From Aquabacter sp. (GTDB lineage Bacteria; Pseudomonadota; Alphaproteobacteria; Rhizobiales; Xanthobacteraceae), in the NCBI GenBank assembly GCA_030147645.1, contig JASBUY010000240.1, forward strand, positions 1-6,021: a stretch of DNA of 6,021 nt, written 5' to 3'. The notes below the pieces were generated by a model. It saw only the letters and a program-made list of their open reading frames with translations. It searched no databases and had not been told where the DNA came from. The translations under genes and the position numbers were made by a program. Shown one piece after another: positions 5,492-6,021 of this stretch (position 1 is its first letter; the number at the start of each line of letters is the position of its first letter).

Positions 5492-6021
5492 ATGCGTTTT
5501 ACGAAACGGATCATGGGCGTGGCCGCGCTCGGTCTCGCCGCCATGGTGGCGGGCGGCGCGGCGGCGCAGACCAGTGATTATCCCACCCGCCCCATCCGCC
5601 TGGTGGTGGGCTTTTCGCCCGGCGGCCCGACCGACATCGTCGCGCGCCTGCTCGCCGCCAATATGGGCGCGACGCTCGGCCAGAACATGGTGGTCGAGAA
5701 CAAGCCGGGCGCAAACAGCAACATCGCCGCGACCGAAGTCGCCAATGCCAAGCCCGACGGCTACACGCTGCTGTACAATACGTCGTCCATCGCCATCAGC
5801 CCGGCGCTGTACAAGAATTTGTCCTATGACGTGAAGACGTCGCTGACCCCGGTCGGCCTCAGTGCCAACGTACCGATCGTGCTGGAGGTCAATCCCAAGC
5901 TTCCGGTGAAGAACATCAAGGACTTTGAGACCTACTTCAAGCAGGAGCAGGGCAAAGGCACCTACTCCTCCACGGGTAACGGCTCCATCACCCAGCTCGC
6001 CGCGGCGCTGGTGTTGAATAA
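5492..6021 (+). CDS. Bug/TctC-family periplasmic solute-binding protein, partial (C-terminus outside window)
   Basis: First 176 residues of a secreted binding protein; family members are usually about 320-330 long. A signal peptide is clear: basic MRFTKR, a hydrophobic stretch at 7-22, and likely cleavage after AAA at 25 before QTSDYP. The mature part has the family hallmarks YPTRPIRLVVGFSPGGPTD (30-48), LGQNMVVENKPGANSN (62-77), IAATEVANAKPDGYTLLYN (78-96) and SPALYKNLSYD (103-113). Family members bind carboxylates such as citrate, other di- and tricarboxylates and aromatic acids. They may deliver them to TctA/TctB membrane subunits, though many are orphans; no membrane partner is visible here. 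The ATG has a strong ribosome site, GGGGAGGA at 5479-5486, 5 bases away. The neighbouring enzymes suggest it captures the acid that the CoA-transferase activates. That is inference. Confidence 0.94.
   Translation, partial: MRFTKRIMGVAALGLAAMVAGGAAAQTSDYPTRPIRLVVGFSPGGPTDIVARLLAANMGATLGQNMVVENKPGANSNIAATEVANAKPDGYTLLYNTSSIAISPALYKNLSYDVKTSLTPVGLSANVPIVLEVNPKLPVKNIKDFETYFKQEQGKGTYSSTGNGSITQLAAALVLN

Overview
The window is GC-rich, densely coded bacterial DNA from what looks like an accessory catabolic locus. High GC, a GCG/GGC/CTC-rich codon choice, family III CoA-transferases beside crotonases and IclR regulators, and a Bug/TctC solute-binding protein together suggest a proteobacterium. An alphaproteobacterium (Hyphomicrobiales/Xanthobacteraceae-like) is my best guess, and a Burkholderiales origin is not excluded. 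The AT-rich intergenic control regions stand out against the GC-rich genes.

Layout, left to right: (1) a partial family III (CaiB/BaiF) CoA-transferase on the minus strand, running off the left edge; (2) an AT-rich divergent control region; (3) a crotonase-fold enoyl-CoA hydratase/isomerase on the plus strand; (4) an IclR regulator on the minus strand, ending 3 bp from the crotonase stop; (5) a second AT-rich divergent control region; (6) a plus-strand pair, a thiolase followed 11 bp later by an HSD10-like short-chain dehydrogenase; (7) a second IclR regulator on the minus strand, ending 6 bp from the dehydrogenase stop; (8) a 154-bp divergent control region; (9) a secreted Bug/TctC solute-binding protein on the plus strand, running off the right edge. 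There is no RNA gene, CRISPR array or mobile element in the window.

The genes read as a carboxylic-acid degradation cassette. A carboxylate would be captured in the periplasm by the Bug protein and activated by CoA transfer. It would then be processed by the crotonase, oxidised at C3 by the HSD10-like NAD-dependent dehydrogenase, and cleaved by the thiolase. No acyl-CoA dehydrogenase or acyl-CoA ligase is present in the window. The HSD10-like enzyme hints at a short or 2-methyl-branched 3-hydroxyacyl-CoA, but the substrate cannot be fixed from sequence.

The most notable signal is regulatory. The two control regions flanking the crotonase-IclR pair carry the same 36-bp module: three GATT/AATC half-sites with identical spacing, followed 3 bp later by TTGACG, a likely -35 box. 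The module is in one orientation upstream of the CoA-transferase and again upstream of the thiolase. This predicts that the first IclR protein controls the CoA-transferase, the crotonase, its own gene and the thiolase-dehydrogenase operon as one regulon. The third control region lacks the module and probably answers to the second IclR protein.
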